Positions 12,401 through 23,500 of a stretch of 64,000 bases of DNA are shown piece after piece. The DNA lies in contig NC_134025.1 in the NCBI RefSeq assembly GCF_964204645.1, forward strand, positions 22,660,001 to 22,724,000, in the 5' to 3' direction. Position numbers and translations under genes: made by a program. Under the pieces are notes generated by a model, which was given only the letters and a program-made list of their open reading frames with translations, did not search any database and was not told the DNA's origin. Position 1 is the first letter of the stretch, and each line of letters begins with the position of its first letter. The DNA comes from Tubulanus polymorphus (lineage: Eukaryota > Nemertea > Palaeonemertea > Tubulaniformes > Tubulanidae).

Positions 12401-13175
12401 GTCAGTCTACCAACAAGATTCGTGCCGTTGCAATTTTCGACGCTTCTTCCTGCATTTTATACGCATTTTCTCCATTTCAGGGCAAACCAGATTTGTCGTA
12501 TTTTGCGCCCGACTGCTTCCATTTCAGCGATTTAGGACACGCCGCTGCTGCCGAGGCTTTGTGGAATAACATGGTATACTCGCTTGAAAAAATGCTGAAA
12601 AGGTTTTTTTCCATATATAGATTATTCATATATCCCCCTTCCATTTCTTGATAGGTTGAACCGGAGGGTGAAAAAAGAACTGACTGGAAACTCGGAGAAC
12701 CATTGGAATGCCCGGAATCGGTAAAGTTCGTTCTAACCAGAAATACGCAAATGATTCCTCATAATCCTAAGCTTACAATCACTTGGAAAAACTTAGCAAT
12801 TTTCTGCACTAGAAAAGTCGATATATTCATTTGAAATGTTTGTCCGTGTTTCAGAGTTTTCCGTATTTTTCCACATCGAAAAACAACGATCAGGTGAAGG
12901 CTGCCCGAGCGGCTACTGTCGCCGCTGGGAAATTCGGCGTTTCTCGTAACGCCAGACCTTCGCTATTGCGCGCACAACAGGAATCGTCCGAATCCACCGA
13001 TCACTCTTCGTCAAGCTTTACCGGAGGCGTAATAGGCGGGGTAGTTCTTCTCGTCTGTCTGGCCGGAATCATTTTCGGGGTAGTTTTGTACCGCCGTCGA
13101 ACGAACCGCGCGAGGTCGTCGTCGATCTTAAAAGATTCGGCGGCGAATACCGTTACATATTCTAATTTCATGTGA
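9404..13175 (+). CDS. PLB1: Phospholipase B1-like GDSL hydrolase, membrane anchored (507 aa)
   Basis: Twelve exons: 9404-9467, 9687-9838, 10494-10563, 10682-10808, 10890-10933, 11059-11167, 11532-11664, 11769-11926, 12204-12390, 12481-12573, 12655-12720, 12855-13175 (1524 nt, all phases agree). Residues 1-21 are a signal peptide ([15 protein letters not shown]). The SGNH/GDSL blocks are clear: IGDSITAG with nucleophile Ser113, GGND at 222-225, and DCFHFS with Asp359 and His362. Residues 460-480 form a membrane segment followed by RRR, so the enzyme faces outward and is held by a C-terminal anchor. Vertebrate PLB1 has four tandem repeats of this domain; this gene has one. The family releases fatty acids from phospholipids and lysophospholipids. 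AATAAA at 13180-13185 lies directly after the stop. The acceptor of exon 2 (9687) is the least certain junction. A GDSL acetylhydrolase of other specificity remains possible. Confidence 0.85.
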
Positions 13176-13185
13176 ATATAATAAA

Positions 13186-14365
13186 TATTGTTGTGATATA
13201 TATAATCCGTGTAAAATCCTGTTATGTTGATCTACATTTCATATGGTGCTAGGAAATTTAGCATTTATTATTTCAATGTCATGTTAACTTTGTGTTTATA
13301 GATCTAAATTTTGTATAAATTTCATTTCGAAGATCGGTTTGCGATATCATATCATTTCAACGTGTCCGACTAGAAGACACTTGTATTTGAAACCATTCGA
13401 TTATTTAATAAATACTAAAAATCTACGAACACTGTGCCGTGAAGCTTATTTTTTCGGAATTTCATTATCAAAGTGGAGTTTGTGTTCATCAGTCTTACGG
13501 TCAGTCGCACCTGACAACGACCCGCTGCATTTATTTGTTTCTTTTTAAAAAATGTCACTACTCTCTGATCTAGTGTTATGTAAAACAAACAAACCAAAAA
13601 TATTTTGTGAAACTAAAAAAGCATTCTTGTTATATAACACTATATATTCAAGTGTTCTTTTACTTACGTATCTCTAGTTTTTTCAAAAAAAGTGTATTGC
13701 TTTTCGAAACCATTTATCCGAGATACGGATGTTTATTTTCTCGAATTCCCGTCGTGACAATAAATTCATATCTGTCACGACACGGGGCGATTTATAGGTC
13801 GGAATTTGAACACATCGAGACAAGTGTTTCTCAACAAAAAGGACGAAATAAAACCTGTCGGATGTAGGAAATGTATTAGTCGAAGGATTAACGCAAAACA
13901 GAAAACTGTCGCGCGCGCAGCCATGGTGACATGTATCTATTCTACTTTGCCGACGAAAAGTAAACGTGTTTTCACCGAGTCTATACACAACGACTCGTTA
14001 CTAATCGACTTAAGCGGCTCTTGTCGCGTAAATATGACAACAGCTGTATCACGTTAAAGAATGGCACCGAGAAAGAAACATATCTTTTTACATTGTGACC
14101 GTAATAACGGGAATTAATTTCACACTGCGTCGCTCATATTCATGTATTTTGACGTATTCGCTTAAGTAGCGGTGACGAATGCACATTAAATGTCTACAGG
14201 ACTGGTACTGGCGTGTAGTTTCGGCGCGCGATCGCGTAGCCATGTGTGAAATCAAACATATCTAAACACGGTACAAGTCCGCGCACAAGCTGCCGGTAGA
14301 GGAGGTAAAAAGAGAGGGTGCTTCTTAGGTGATTAACGGAGTGAAAAGGTGATCACTGATTTACG
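13186..14365. other. Intergenic region between PLB1-like and CXorf65-like genes
   Basis: About 1.2 kb without a supported gene. Open frames are short, overlap one another on both strands and show no family resemblance. The right part presumably holds the promoter and 5' UTR of the CXorf65-like gene. No clear repeat or RNA gene was seen. Confidence 0.4.
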
Positions 14366-16300
14366 ATGTTTATAACGGTGAAATTCGGAAAAAATGAATC
14401 GCTTTTGTGTAATCCGAGTTGTTCGGTTATAAACTTGTTAACGAACATCAAACAGCGAGCCGGATTTTCGGAAACGGGTGTCACTTTGGATCTATCGGAC
14501 GAAAAAGGTAATAAAACAATTTGGACAATAAACAATGACAATCTAAATCTATATCGATAAAATCTATGAATAAATATTTAAAAATGTCTTGCGCGTGTTA
14601 GTATAGATTGCGGAATGTATGTTTCGCTGTCTATAGGATAAAACCTCGGGTGACATAAATGTCATTTTTGTGTCAAAAGTTTACAAAATTATCTGTTTCG
14701 ATTAGATATAAACCGTGAAACACTGGTGTCGATAATACATTCGTCCGTATTATAGGCAACGATCTACGTGAATTGTGTCGTTACATAGATGGAATGTATT
14801 GACGCGTAATAATAATCTAATATATCATTAATGCAAATAGTTTTCATTCAGCGACCACTCTGTTTCATATACTATTAGGTAATTGATTTTATTTGCGTGT
14901 CTACCGCATTATTGAAAATGCCGGGCAGCCGAAATCAAACAACCGTTGCTCGGCATGCGTTTAGGAAAGATTTGATAAAAGCAATGAAAAAAGTGGCCCA
15001 TATTTTCACGCGTGGTGCAGGTTGTATATATGTGATTTTTTAATAACGAATGCCATATATATATACGTATTTAGGAAATATATATTCAATCAAAGCAATG
15101 ACGACATTAGAACAGATAAACTCTAATGGGTACGAATTAGAAAAAAAGTGGCCCATTTTTTCACGCGGGTTGCGGGTTGTCTATGTAGAATTTGTGAATG
15201 ACATACATACGCATTCAAAACACTGAATTAAAAGCTCCAAAAAGAAAGTGGTTTTCAAACACTGTAATCGAACGTTTTTAAAACAGGTATATTCAGCTTT
15301 TCATATCAATTTCATTTCAAACAAAGACTTTGAAGATATTTGCCCGTTACGCTTAAGCAATCATAATTGATGACTTAAGGTAGGCTATGCACGATTCCTG
15401 GACTAGAATACACACCTTAATTGAATTTTACTGTGTCAAATTAACTCAAAATATTTGGCGTGCGATCACCGGTCCTTGTTATCTATTTCGGTTTCTTTTT
15501 TTGTCACCAAGGCATAAAGCAAACATTTTCTTCAATAGAAACCATGATAGGTGTATTTCAAAAGACTCATTGTTAGCTTTAAATCGAAATATACAAAACA
15601 CTCGGTAAAGTAAGAATTTCTAAACGTTTTTAATGTAAAAATCCACGAAACATCAGGATCCAGTTCCACAGTTGTGAGTTAAAGTTAACTATGATTAAAA
15701 TCTTAACTCGGAACTGTGGAACTGGACCCCTCTGTTTTACGTACAAATACAGTCAAGGTCCGTTAACGCCATCTTTTTAATGCAAATTTGCTCAATGTAA
15801 CTCAAATCCAATGAAAATACCATACTTTATAACGCCAAATTCGTTTTGGTGCCGCTTTTTTCACTGGTCCCACAAGTGGCATTATTAAAGACTTAGCTGT
15901 ATATATATTTCAGCTAATATTTCAAATGTTTTGAATGAAGAAAATTATCAAACGTGATAGTAATGTTGATTTTGGTCGTTTTGCAGGGTTAATTAAAGAA
16001 CTGGACCTACATAAATATGATAACGCGAACAATTTTCTACAGTCACACAGTACCTACATTCTGGTCGAAAAACAATTGATAGACAATCACCACGACCCAG
16101 ACGCGGGTCGCACTTCGCCGATACCTCCTCAATATCAGTACGTGCCGCTGCTGAAAGGATACGAAGAGCTATTTCCCGAGTATAAACTTCAAATTCCGCA
16201 ACTAGAAAACAAAATACAACGAAAGCCACGTCTAAGCGCGAGAAAATCGCCGAGTCCGGCTGGCAAAAAGGTGAAGAAGAAATTGAGCCGGAAAAGATGA
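14366..16300 (+). CDS. CXorf65/C22orf15-family protein (151 aa)
   Basis: Two exons, 14366-14507 and 15987-16300, joined in phase 1 (456 nt in total). The start is MFITVKFGKNESLLCNPSC and continues with LLTNIKQRAGFS and LDLSDEKG. This follows the N-terminal pattern of human CXorf65 (MFI-IKHG, C-V--LL--I--KAGLS, DL-DE-G), which belongs to a small family of beta-grasp-like proteins of unknown function. The second exon holds ANNFL-SHSTYILVEKQ, matching the family's conserved NTYYVCKVE-like segment, then a linker (YVPLLKGYEELFP) and a strongly basic tail (SARKSPSPAGKKVKKKLSRKR). Function is unknown; the tail suggests RNA, DNA or microtubule binding, but that is inference. AATAAA lies at 16619-16624. 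The single 1.5-kb intron contains a small hairpin element. Confidence 0.78.
14985..15185 (+). repeat. Short direct repeat pair (aaaaagtggccca...cacgcg)
   Basis: The motif aaaaaagtggcccat-ttttcacgcg followed by ggt-g-gggttgt occurs at about 14987-15025 and again at about 15141-15182, with similar flanks, inside the intron of the CXorf65-like gene. It looks like a local tandem duplication of roughly 155 bp that has since diverged. Confidence 0.5.
15656..15730. repeat. Small hairpin element
   Basis: GGATCCAGTTCCACAGTTGTG and its inverted counterpart (TAACTCGGAACTGTGGAACTGGACC) enclose about 25 bp. It lies in the intron of the CXorf65-like gene. The ends resemble the larger hairpin at 50941-51140 (GGGGCCGGTTCCATAG), which suggests one family of short foldback insertions. 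Confidence 0.6.
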
Positions 16301-18262
16301 ATAGTTTTTTTGTAGCGACCGTTATATTTCAATGAAGTGTAGGCTGACGATTGATGAGTAGTATTATTGAATTGCGGTGACGTTTATGTTTCTTATCGTG
16401 CCATATTGACAGAACGACGGTTTCAATTTTATGCGTATTTGAGGGTTTCTTAGCGTGACTGAAGTGAAGTAGCATCATTAGCAACCTTATAGATAGCATA
16501 ACGACGCATACAACGAAGAGGTTTACGTGATGCTGGATTGATAGGTGTGATGATAGTCCGACGATACTAAATCAAATTCGTCAGAAATCACTCCTCTATG
16601 TGAACAAGTCTTATGTTGAATAAATATGTATATATTTACCTATTGTTTGCTCCTATCTTATATGAACGATGTCTCCATGGCAAAGGATACTTTTCTTCAG
16701 CAGAGGTTGAACACAATTTGCTATCGATTTACTGTCCCATACCTTCAAAGGACGCTGCGGTCCAGGGACACCGTGCCCACTTTGTGAAATGCTTGGAAAT
16801 CTAGCGATTTCAATTCAACACCTCGGGAAGGAATACAGAATCTTTGCAATTGATCTCCGCTATTAGGAAATGCCATACCATTTCACTATCCAACGCCCCC
16901 TGTTGAACATACATGAACCAATCAAGGCAATATGCTGGGGCGTCGTGAAAGCTTTCCAAATTATCTAAATTCTGTCTACTGAAGCGAACGCAATAGCCCG
17001 TTGGGACTTGAAATACAAGCTGGCTGCGTTCAGAACACCGCAACGGACAAGGAAGGCTTTTTCTGGGGGGATAGAAGCGTCTTTAGACATAATCCACCGA
17101 AGACGTCCATCACGTATCACTGTTTAATTCATCGAAAGAGTAAATTAAAAAAACAAATTATACTTTCATAAACAAATTTGAATTCTTTATTTCCTCAGCT
17201 ACTAAATATGCTACACACTACAGAAAACAGATCTGTATCGAGGTCGTAAAAACATCGCGGTCATAAACAATGTGAGCTGAATCGAAGTATTATTACCGAA
17301 CAGGTCTCTTTTATTTTTCCTAGTAAATCATGTGTCGTATGGATTTATGTTTTATCAATAATGAACACGAACTGTAGAATTGCGACTGCTTTGATAATAT
17401 CCAATACGATTATAAACCTGTCTCGGCCGAGAATACTCTGTCTAACGAGAAAACAGCTAATGAAAGTTGAATCGACACACAAATGCGGAGACACAACTGA
17501 CGTATCCACTGTTTTTAATTATAAATTTTTGAATAATAAAATTTGCGTTTTGAATCCGTATAGAGTGAGTGTTTATCACATAACTCAGGAAAGGTCGGAT
17601 ACACAATGTAATATATACACTGAAACGAGTCGAAGACCGCTACAAATTCAAGCTTAAATGTTTGCATCGGCAGAACAACCTTGCTTCATTTTAAGCTTCC
17701 ATATTTGTCTCTCAAAGTCATCTTACACGTGAAGGATATTTCTTTGGGAACTATTTTTAATCATCGATAAACAATTCCTATGCAACGGTGTGTAAATAAG
17801 ACGTCAAAATGCAGCTTACATCATTCACAAAAGACAATTATTTACCTTCATTTCAAGTCGATAGACTATAACTCATCAAATATTTTTTTTTAGTTGTGCA
17901 AACGAAATAAAGCTTGTCCATATCGTAGATCAACTGTGAGATGGAAATGAATCGTAAAAAATATCTATGTAGCGATTCATCTGTCTGTTTATCTTTCATC
18001 ATCGTTTGATTATGTAGTAACCGTTTGAGAGATATTCATTTTATTCACGTGATTACAGCCATCAAAACTGAATAATCCACCAATAGCTATCACGAGCAAT
18101 GGTGCCGTGGTACATATGTATACTATTACGAATGTCAAAAGGTCAGCTGAATTATCCGAATTTTTATCTGAGATTATTCAAAACAGGCCCCCGCAGAACT
18201 TTTTTCTTCCGTCATTCTAAAGCATATCACCAAGTGGACTTAACATTAATAGGTAGTATTGT
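16301..18262. other. Intergenic region between convergent CXorf65-like and CDIN1 genes
   Basis: Contains the 3' UTR of the CXorf65-like gene (to about 16640) and that of CDIN1 (a minus-strand AATAAA at 18045-18040). The middle, 16650-18000, shows no exon chain. A segment near 16809-17090 resembles 59130-59280. The remaining short open frames look like chance. Confidence 0.45.
16809..17090. repeat. Interspersed repeat fragment, copy 1
   Basis: Shares the block ttcactatccaacgcccc followed by ctgttgaacatacatgaac with 59200-59245 (ttcgatattcaacgcccc followed by ttggtgaacatataaac). Upstream sequence is loosely alike. Probably a dispersed repeat; the class is not recognisable. Confidence 0.4.
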
Positions 18263-20134
18263 TCAGGTGACCTCAAGCTGTGAAGGATTCATTTTTGTTA
18301 TGCTCTCCGGAAAATTGTCTTTCAATAAAATGCCTTTATCTCTGTTAGAGTCCAATTCATCTATGAATCCAAACCAATAGATAACCATACCAGGTCCGAA
18401 TCTGTTAAAAATATAAATATAAAAATATAAGTCATACCACTTACTGATTCCATCTATGAACAATAAAGATATTGCTCTTTGCACTGATCAAATATTCATA
18501 TCACTATGGATAGAAATTTACCCACCGATTCCAGTAACTCCAGAATTGATCTTTCAGGTAACCCTGATGACTGTATTCATCACCAAACGACGCCTTGCTC
18601 TCAATCCAATTCACTACATGGCCATCCACAGCTAGAATATTATTGATATATCATTAGAAAATATTCAAATTGTCCCTGCCCAAGAATTTTTATTTCACAA
18701 AAATTCTTGAAAGCGATGTTATGTGTACTTACCAATGGGAACTTCTAATTTGATATCCGGTGTTTTATCATATCCTTTCAGACGCATTTGATGTTCATCT
18801 AATATGAGATAGGATACATGGATGTTAATAATGGCAGACAATTCTCGGGTTGCGTTTCAACTCAACAATCCATATATTAATTACCTTGATAAGACAAATT
18901 ATGTTTTTCGACAGCTTTCTTTAGGATAACCTCATATTGCTCTCCAATAGAGCTGAACATTTAGCTAAGGATTTTAAGCGCCTAAAATTATCTGAAGATC
19001 TGACCGGGGCTTACAACATCATAAAGGTTACTATAAACTTATATCAGCAATTCTTTCTAGTTATTTTCAAAACAACACGAAAATACCCATAATATCAATC
19101 ATTTAACACTTGTAGTAGAAATATTACCAAATTTGACGATACAAGCAAGGATACTGTTTTATACAATCTGCCACAGGACCGCAGTACTCATCATTTAGAA
19201 TACACTGAAATTCAAAATAATGTAGTCCAATTAGAATACTTTCGATTGAGAAGATATACTACTAATTAACGAAACTCCTAGTTCATTGAAAAACTTGGAT
19301 ACCATGTCGATCTGATAGGCTAGCACCGGATCTGGAATTGTTGTAGTATCTTTCAGCATTTTACTAATAACCGTTCTTGGATTGTTGCCTGAAACAGCAA
19401 AAAATGTTAAAATATTTCAGGCAGCCAAATACTGGGCAGACAGAGCAAAATCTCAACATACTCATTTCACTCTCAAAGTTTAAATGATGAAGGTGTCGTT
19501 CTAAGACAATCCGAGCGAACGGCATCGGGCTCAAATCAACCTAGAACAAAAGGAAAATTGACACAAATGCTAGAACAATGTATGAAAAAAAGAAGGACGA
19601 TACCATTTGTTTTGCAGGCCTGACCTCATCCGCCAATTTTATTAAGACATCGTTGCCATCATTTCTTTTATCCAGATATCTTAAAGTACACAGTAACAAA
19701 ATTATAGAGTAATGAACATTATCATAGATGTTCGCAATGAATTGGAATTTACCTCTGATAGTAATCTTCCATCACTTCGAGCGAGTTGTGCTTGTGAAAT
19801 ACACGCCTTGATTTTTTCTGCAAAATGCGATTTCCACTACAATGTATATTTGAATTTAGTTTGTGCGTACCGGTATTTATTTTGTGTATCGTAATTCAAT
19901 TACCTGATATTCCAGAGAACAAATACTACCCAATGTATCTTTCGGTATGCTACAAATAAGAAACATGTTCCATTCTTAAAAGATGAAAAAAATTTATAAA
20001 TTAATGTAGTTAGCAAAGATCTGATCTTAGTGAAACCCTTACTCTTTGAATTTCTGTACAACTGTATCGAAGTTGGGACGGCATTTGTGGCTTTTTATGA
20101 AGTCAACAATTTCCCTGTACAAACCTAAATGCAT
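18263..20134 (-). CDS. CDIN1: CDIN1 (C15orf41), CDAN1-interacting nuclease 1 (283 aa)
   Basis: Eleven exons read leftward: 20134-20043, 19949-19904, 19817-19753, 19679-19625, 19540-19462, 19388-19303, 19204-19155, 18952-18885, 18798-18733, 18631-18526, 18401-18263 (852 nt, all phases agree). Length matches human CDIN1 (281 aa). Diagnostic segments are [57 protein letters not shown] and [20 protein letters not shown]. The PD-(D/E)xK nuclease core is visible as Asp195 in TPD and Glu213-x-Lys215 in ESK. In vertebrates the protein binds codanin-1, and its loss causes dyserythropoietic anaemia. The acceptor at 20165 implies a 5' UTR exon further upstream, towards ETAA1. The exon-4 donor (gtcagg) is weak but frame-correct. 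Minus-strand AATAAA lies at 18045-18040. Confidence 0.93.
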
Positions 20135-20584
20135 GGTTTTAACAAAATTCGCCGTATTATGACCTGAAAAGTAAAAATGGCAAAATTAAGAAAAAATCGT
20201 TTTTGTTCATTAATTAGTGCGACCTCAAATATGGCTTCGGAGGACTCGGGCGGAAGAAAGCTAATTTAAACAATTCTAAAGCAATCGAGTGAATGACAGC
20301 GTTACACATGTTCTCCGTCGGGTTCGAATCTAAATAGGGAATCTTTATCTCGACCACAAAAAGGTTAATTCCAACGTGAAACATACTTTAAAAGCGATTT
20401 TAATGGGATAATTTTTAGATTAGCTCGACGACCTTGACTGCGATCGATTATCTCGGAGCAGCGGGTAATTCAAAACAAAGATGGCTGCCATTCTGTTAAC
20501 CACGTCCAAAAAACGACACGAAATCGTTTTGAAAATGCATTTCTAGTTCACGAAAGCTGCTCAGATCACGATGACTATGTGGGC
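20135..20584. promoter_or_regulatory. Bidirectional promoter CDIN1 / ETAA1
   Basis: Only 450 bp separate the two divergent start codons. The interval contains a YY1-type motif, AAGATGGCTGCC, at 20478-20489, on the ETAA1 strand and about 100 bp before its ATG. CDIN1 probably has a noncoding first exon here, since an acceptor-like sequence precedes its start exon. Confidence 0.6.
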
Positions 20585-23500
20585 ATGAACATGAGTAAAC
20601 GGCACCGCGATCTGTCTTATCGACTGAAGCTTTCAAATAAGCGTCAACAAACGTCAACAACTTCCATCAGTCAACAAACTCCTGTCAGTGTCACCTCGCC
20701 CTCGCCGACCACGACGACAGCAGCGCCATCATCAACCGGTGCGTATGATGGCACCATGAAAAAAGCTGAGCATCATCGCCGAGACATTAGAATGAGCGGC
20801 CTAGGGAAGAAGGATTCAGATAAGAGTGAATTTGGTAAATTAAAGAGAGCCTTGCTTGCTGCTGTGGCGTTAGTCAGTACCTAGCCGACAACACTGTGGC
20901 GTGGCGCCGTGGGACTTGTCACAATTGATGCCATGATGGATAGTGAATGCATGAAAAACCAGAAGACCGTAACAACGACTGGTATTCAGACTACAGTAGG
21001 CCCCTATCAGAGTCAATGACCAATCCCAGTATCTCTGTATCTCTGTATAATGAAGATATTCAGGGGTACTGGGGTCATTGATAGGCCTACTGCTTTTACC
21101 CATTCTCTATCAATTGTGACAAGTCCCTGTGATTGAATACATTACACTATTGGCCAAAGGGTCCGATTTAGGTTTTATGTGGGACAACATATTCCAGCAC
21201 TCCATAAAAACCTTACTTGGACCCTTATATTGTAAGAATGTATTTGTTCTATTGTATGGCTTGAAAAAATAGCTTTTACTGTGTTTAATGTTGTATTGGT
21301 GATCTATTTCCTTGAATTTAGATAAAATGCAAATTTGAATTTGTTTACAGAGAAACTGTCAGGCTTCGATATGATGTCACCAATTGGCAGACGAAAAATG
21401 TGTATCCAACGAACTCCGGTTCAAGCGGTCATGTTGGATGACTTTAATTTTCAAGGCTCACAAATATCCGATTCACAAGCTGATGTTAAGTGGGATTGTA
21501 CTTCACCTGAGGCTATCAAAAATGTCCAATTAGGTAGGTAGCTTGTTAGGTGCCTAATCGGTGATGGTAAGAATCAGATGGCCTTTGTGAAAATATCCGA
21601 TCGTGAAACTAAACTACATACAGGTTACTCACCAGTAGAGGTAGCCTACTTACATATACTCAATGCCCAAAGAGAAAAAGAGGCCCAAAAATGATAAGAG
21701 CTATGCTTAATGTTATGCCTAATACTAATGAAATCATCAAAAGAAGGTCTATGAAAATTTTTGATACTGAATTTCTATCTATTTGCAGTTAATGGAGAAA
21801 GTAAAAGCCTGAATGATATGCTCAAGATAGTGTCCTCACAGGTAGCAATCACTGGAAGAATTATTTTAACAACTTTCAATCATCTCTTATCAAAAACTAA
21901 TTAAGATATTTTTGAATCCCTTGTTCCAGTTCCACAGATTTTGGTTTAATTCAACTAATTAGATTCACTGTCATAGAATTGTCAGAATGTGGAGCGTTTC
22001 AAACCACCTCCCGTGTGGGCATGGTGTCCCTGAAACCCTAATCTCTATTTTTCAGCAAGCTCCAGTTCCATCGTCTACCCCGCCGTTACTCGGAATTTGG
22101 ATGCAGAAAAACGATCACGAGTCGTCGTCGCCAAAACGAGCTATTCAAAAAACAAGGATGTAAGTAGTTCAGAGAAATTAATTTCGAGCTTAGAGGAAAA
22201 TATTATTGAATTTTATACTGGTGATTTCCATCTCTGTTTTTGTCCTATCATATCATACCATATCATTATATACCATCAAAAAAGCCCATAGGCCTATGTA
22301 GATAGCCTCATTAGTTTAGATTCTTAGTGTCCTTTCTGATATAAGTACTTAAAGTACCTCTCTTAAACTGTTCTTTATGAGGGTGTCGCTATATAAAATA
22401 AGTCCTACGTAACGTCTCAAAGATTTGTCTTAAAATTTTCTATAAAATATAGTTTTCTCTTGTTGCTGTTGAAAATACTAGTGCTCTCTGTATCTATTTC
22501 TACGTGCTTTTAAGTTTCCCTGATTGTACTGTGGTGTGGGATGGCAAAGATATGGCTGTAGATTCAGACTCCTCGGCCGAGGAGCCGCTCGTTGTTTCAC
22601 TTGGCGTTAATGTCAATCCATTCATCACTGGACAATTTGGATATTGTCAAACTCGCTTATGTCATCTTTAGTGAGACCATTTACAATATGAATTGGAACT
22701 CAAAAATAGTCAACGTATGTAATGTAATGACTCATGTGATGATTGCAAAGCGAGTTTGATTGTATTTCAATTTATGAGATAGAATGTACAATACAGTGTA
22801 AGCCAGAGTATACAGAATCTCATATGTTGCCCATGTAGAATTTATTTTGCCATGTCGAATATATTTTGTTAATTTTCATGTAATATTTAGGGGTATTCGG
22901 AAGGCAGGTGTTGAACGCCGCAGAAAAGATATATTATCGACGTCGTCTCTGGAATTATTGCAGCGATTAGCGGCTGTCGTCGAAAAACAAAAAGAGTAAG
23001 TAATTCAATCATAATTTCACTTTGAATATTCCATATAGATGAATAATTAATCTAGGTTATAGTACACAGAAGGTAAGTAAGCTGATTTGAACTTAAGTTG
23101 TCAGAGTTGAGGTACTATGATTAAGTCGCGACTTATCCAAATGACGACTTGCAGTAAAGTAAATGGAAGCGGGATTCACAAATAGAGTTGCGATGAATTG
23201 TCTGATGACTTTTTAGTGAGTTTTACTATATTTTTACAATTGTTTCTATCGCTGAATGTTATCGCTACTGATCATAGCAGTTTTCTGTTTTGATATCGAG
23301 GCAAAACATTTGAATTATGTTTCTTCTGAGGATGTGCAATGTTGCTTTTCTTTTCTATTTCTATTCGTGTTTCAGATACAGTGTTCATGAAACTATTTGT
23401 ACATCAGGTTAGATGACAGTCTGACTTGTGCATCTGATGTTTGAGAATTAACTATTTTGTGATAATTTTTGTAGGCCGAAGCGAGTCGATTATCAACTCA

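Noticed and set aside
16810-17043. Minus-strand frame of 77 codons with protein-like text
   Set aside because: It overlaps a dispersed repeat fragment also seen near 59130-59280 and has no splice partners or start context.
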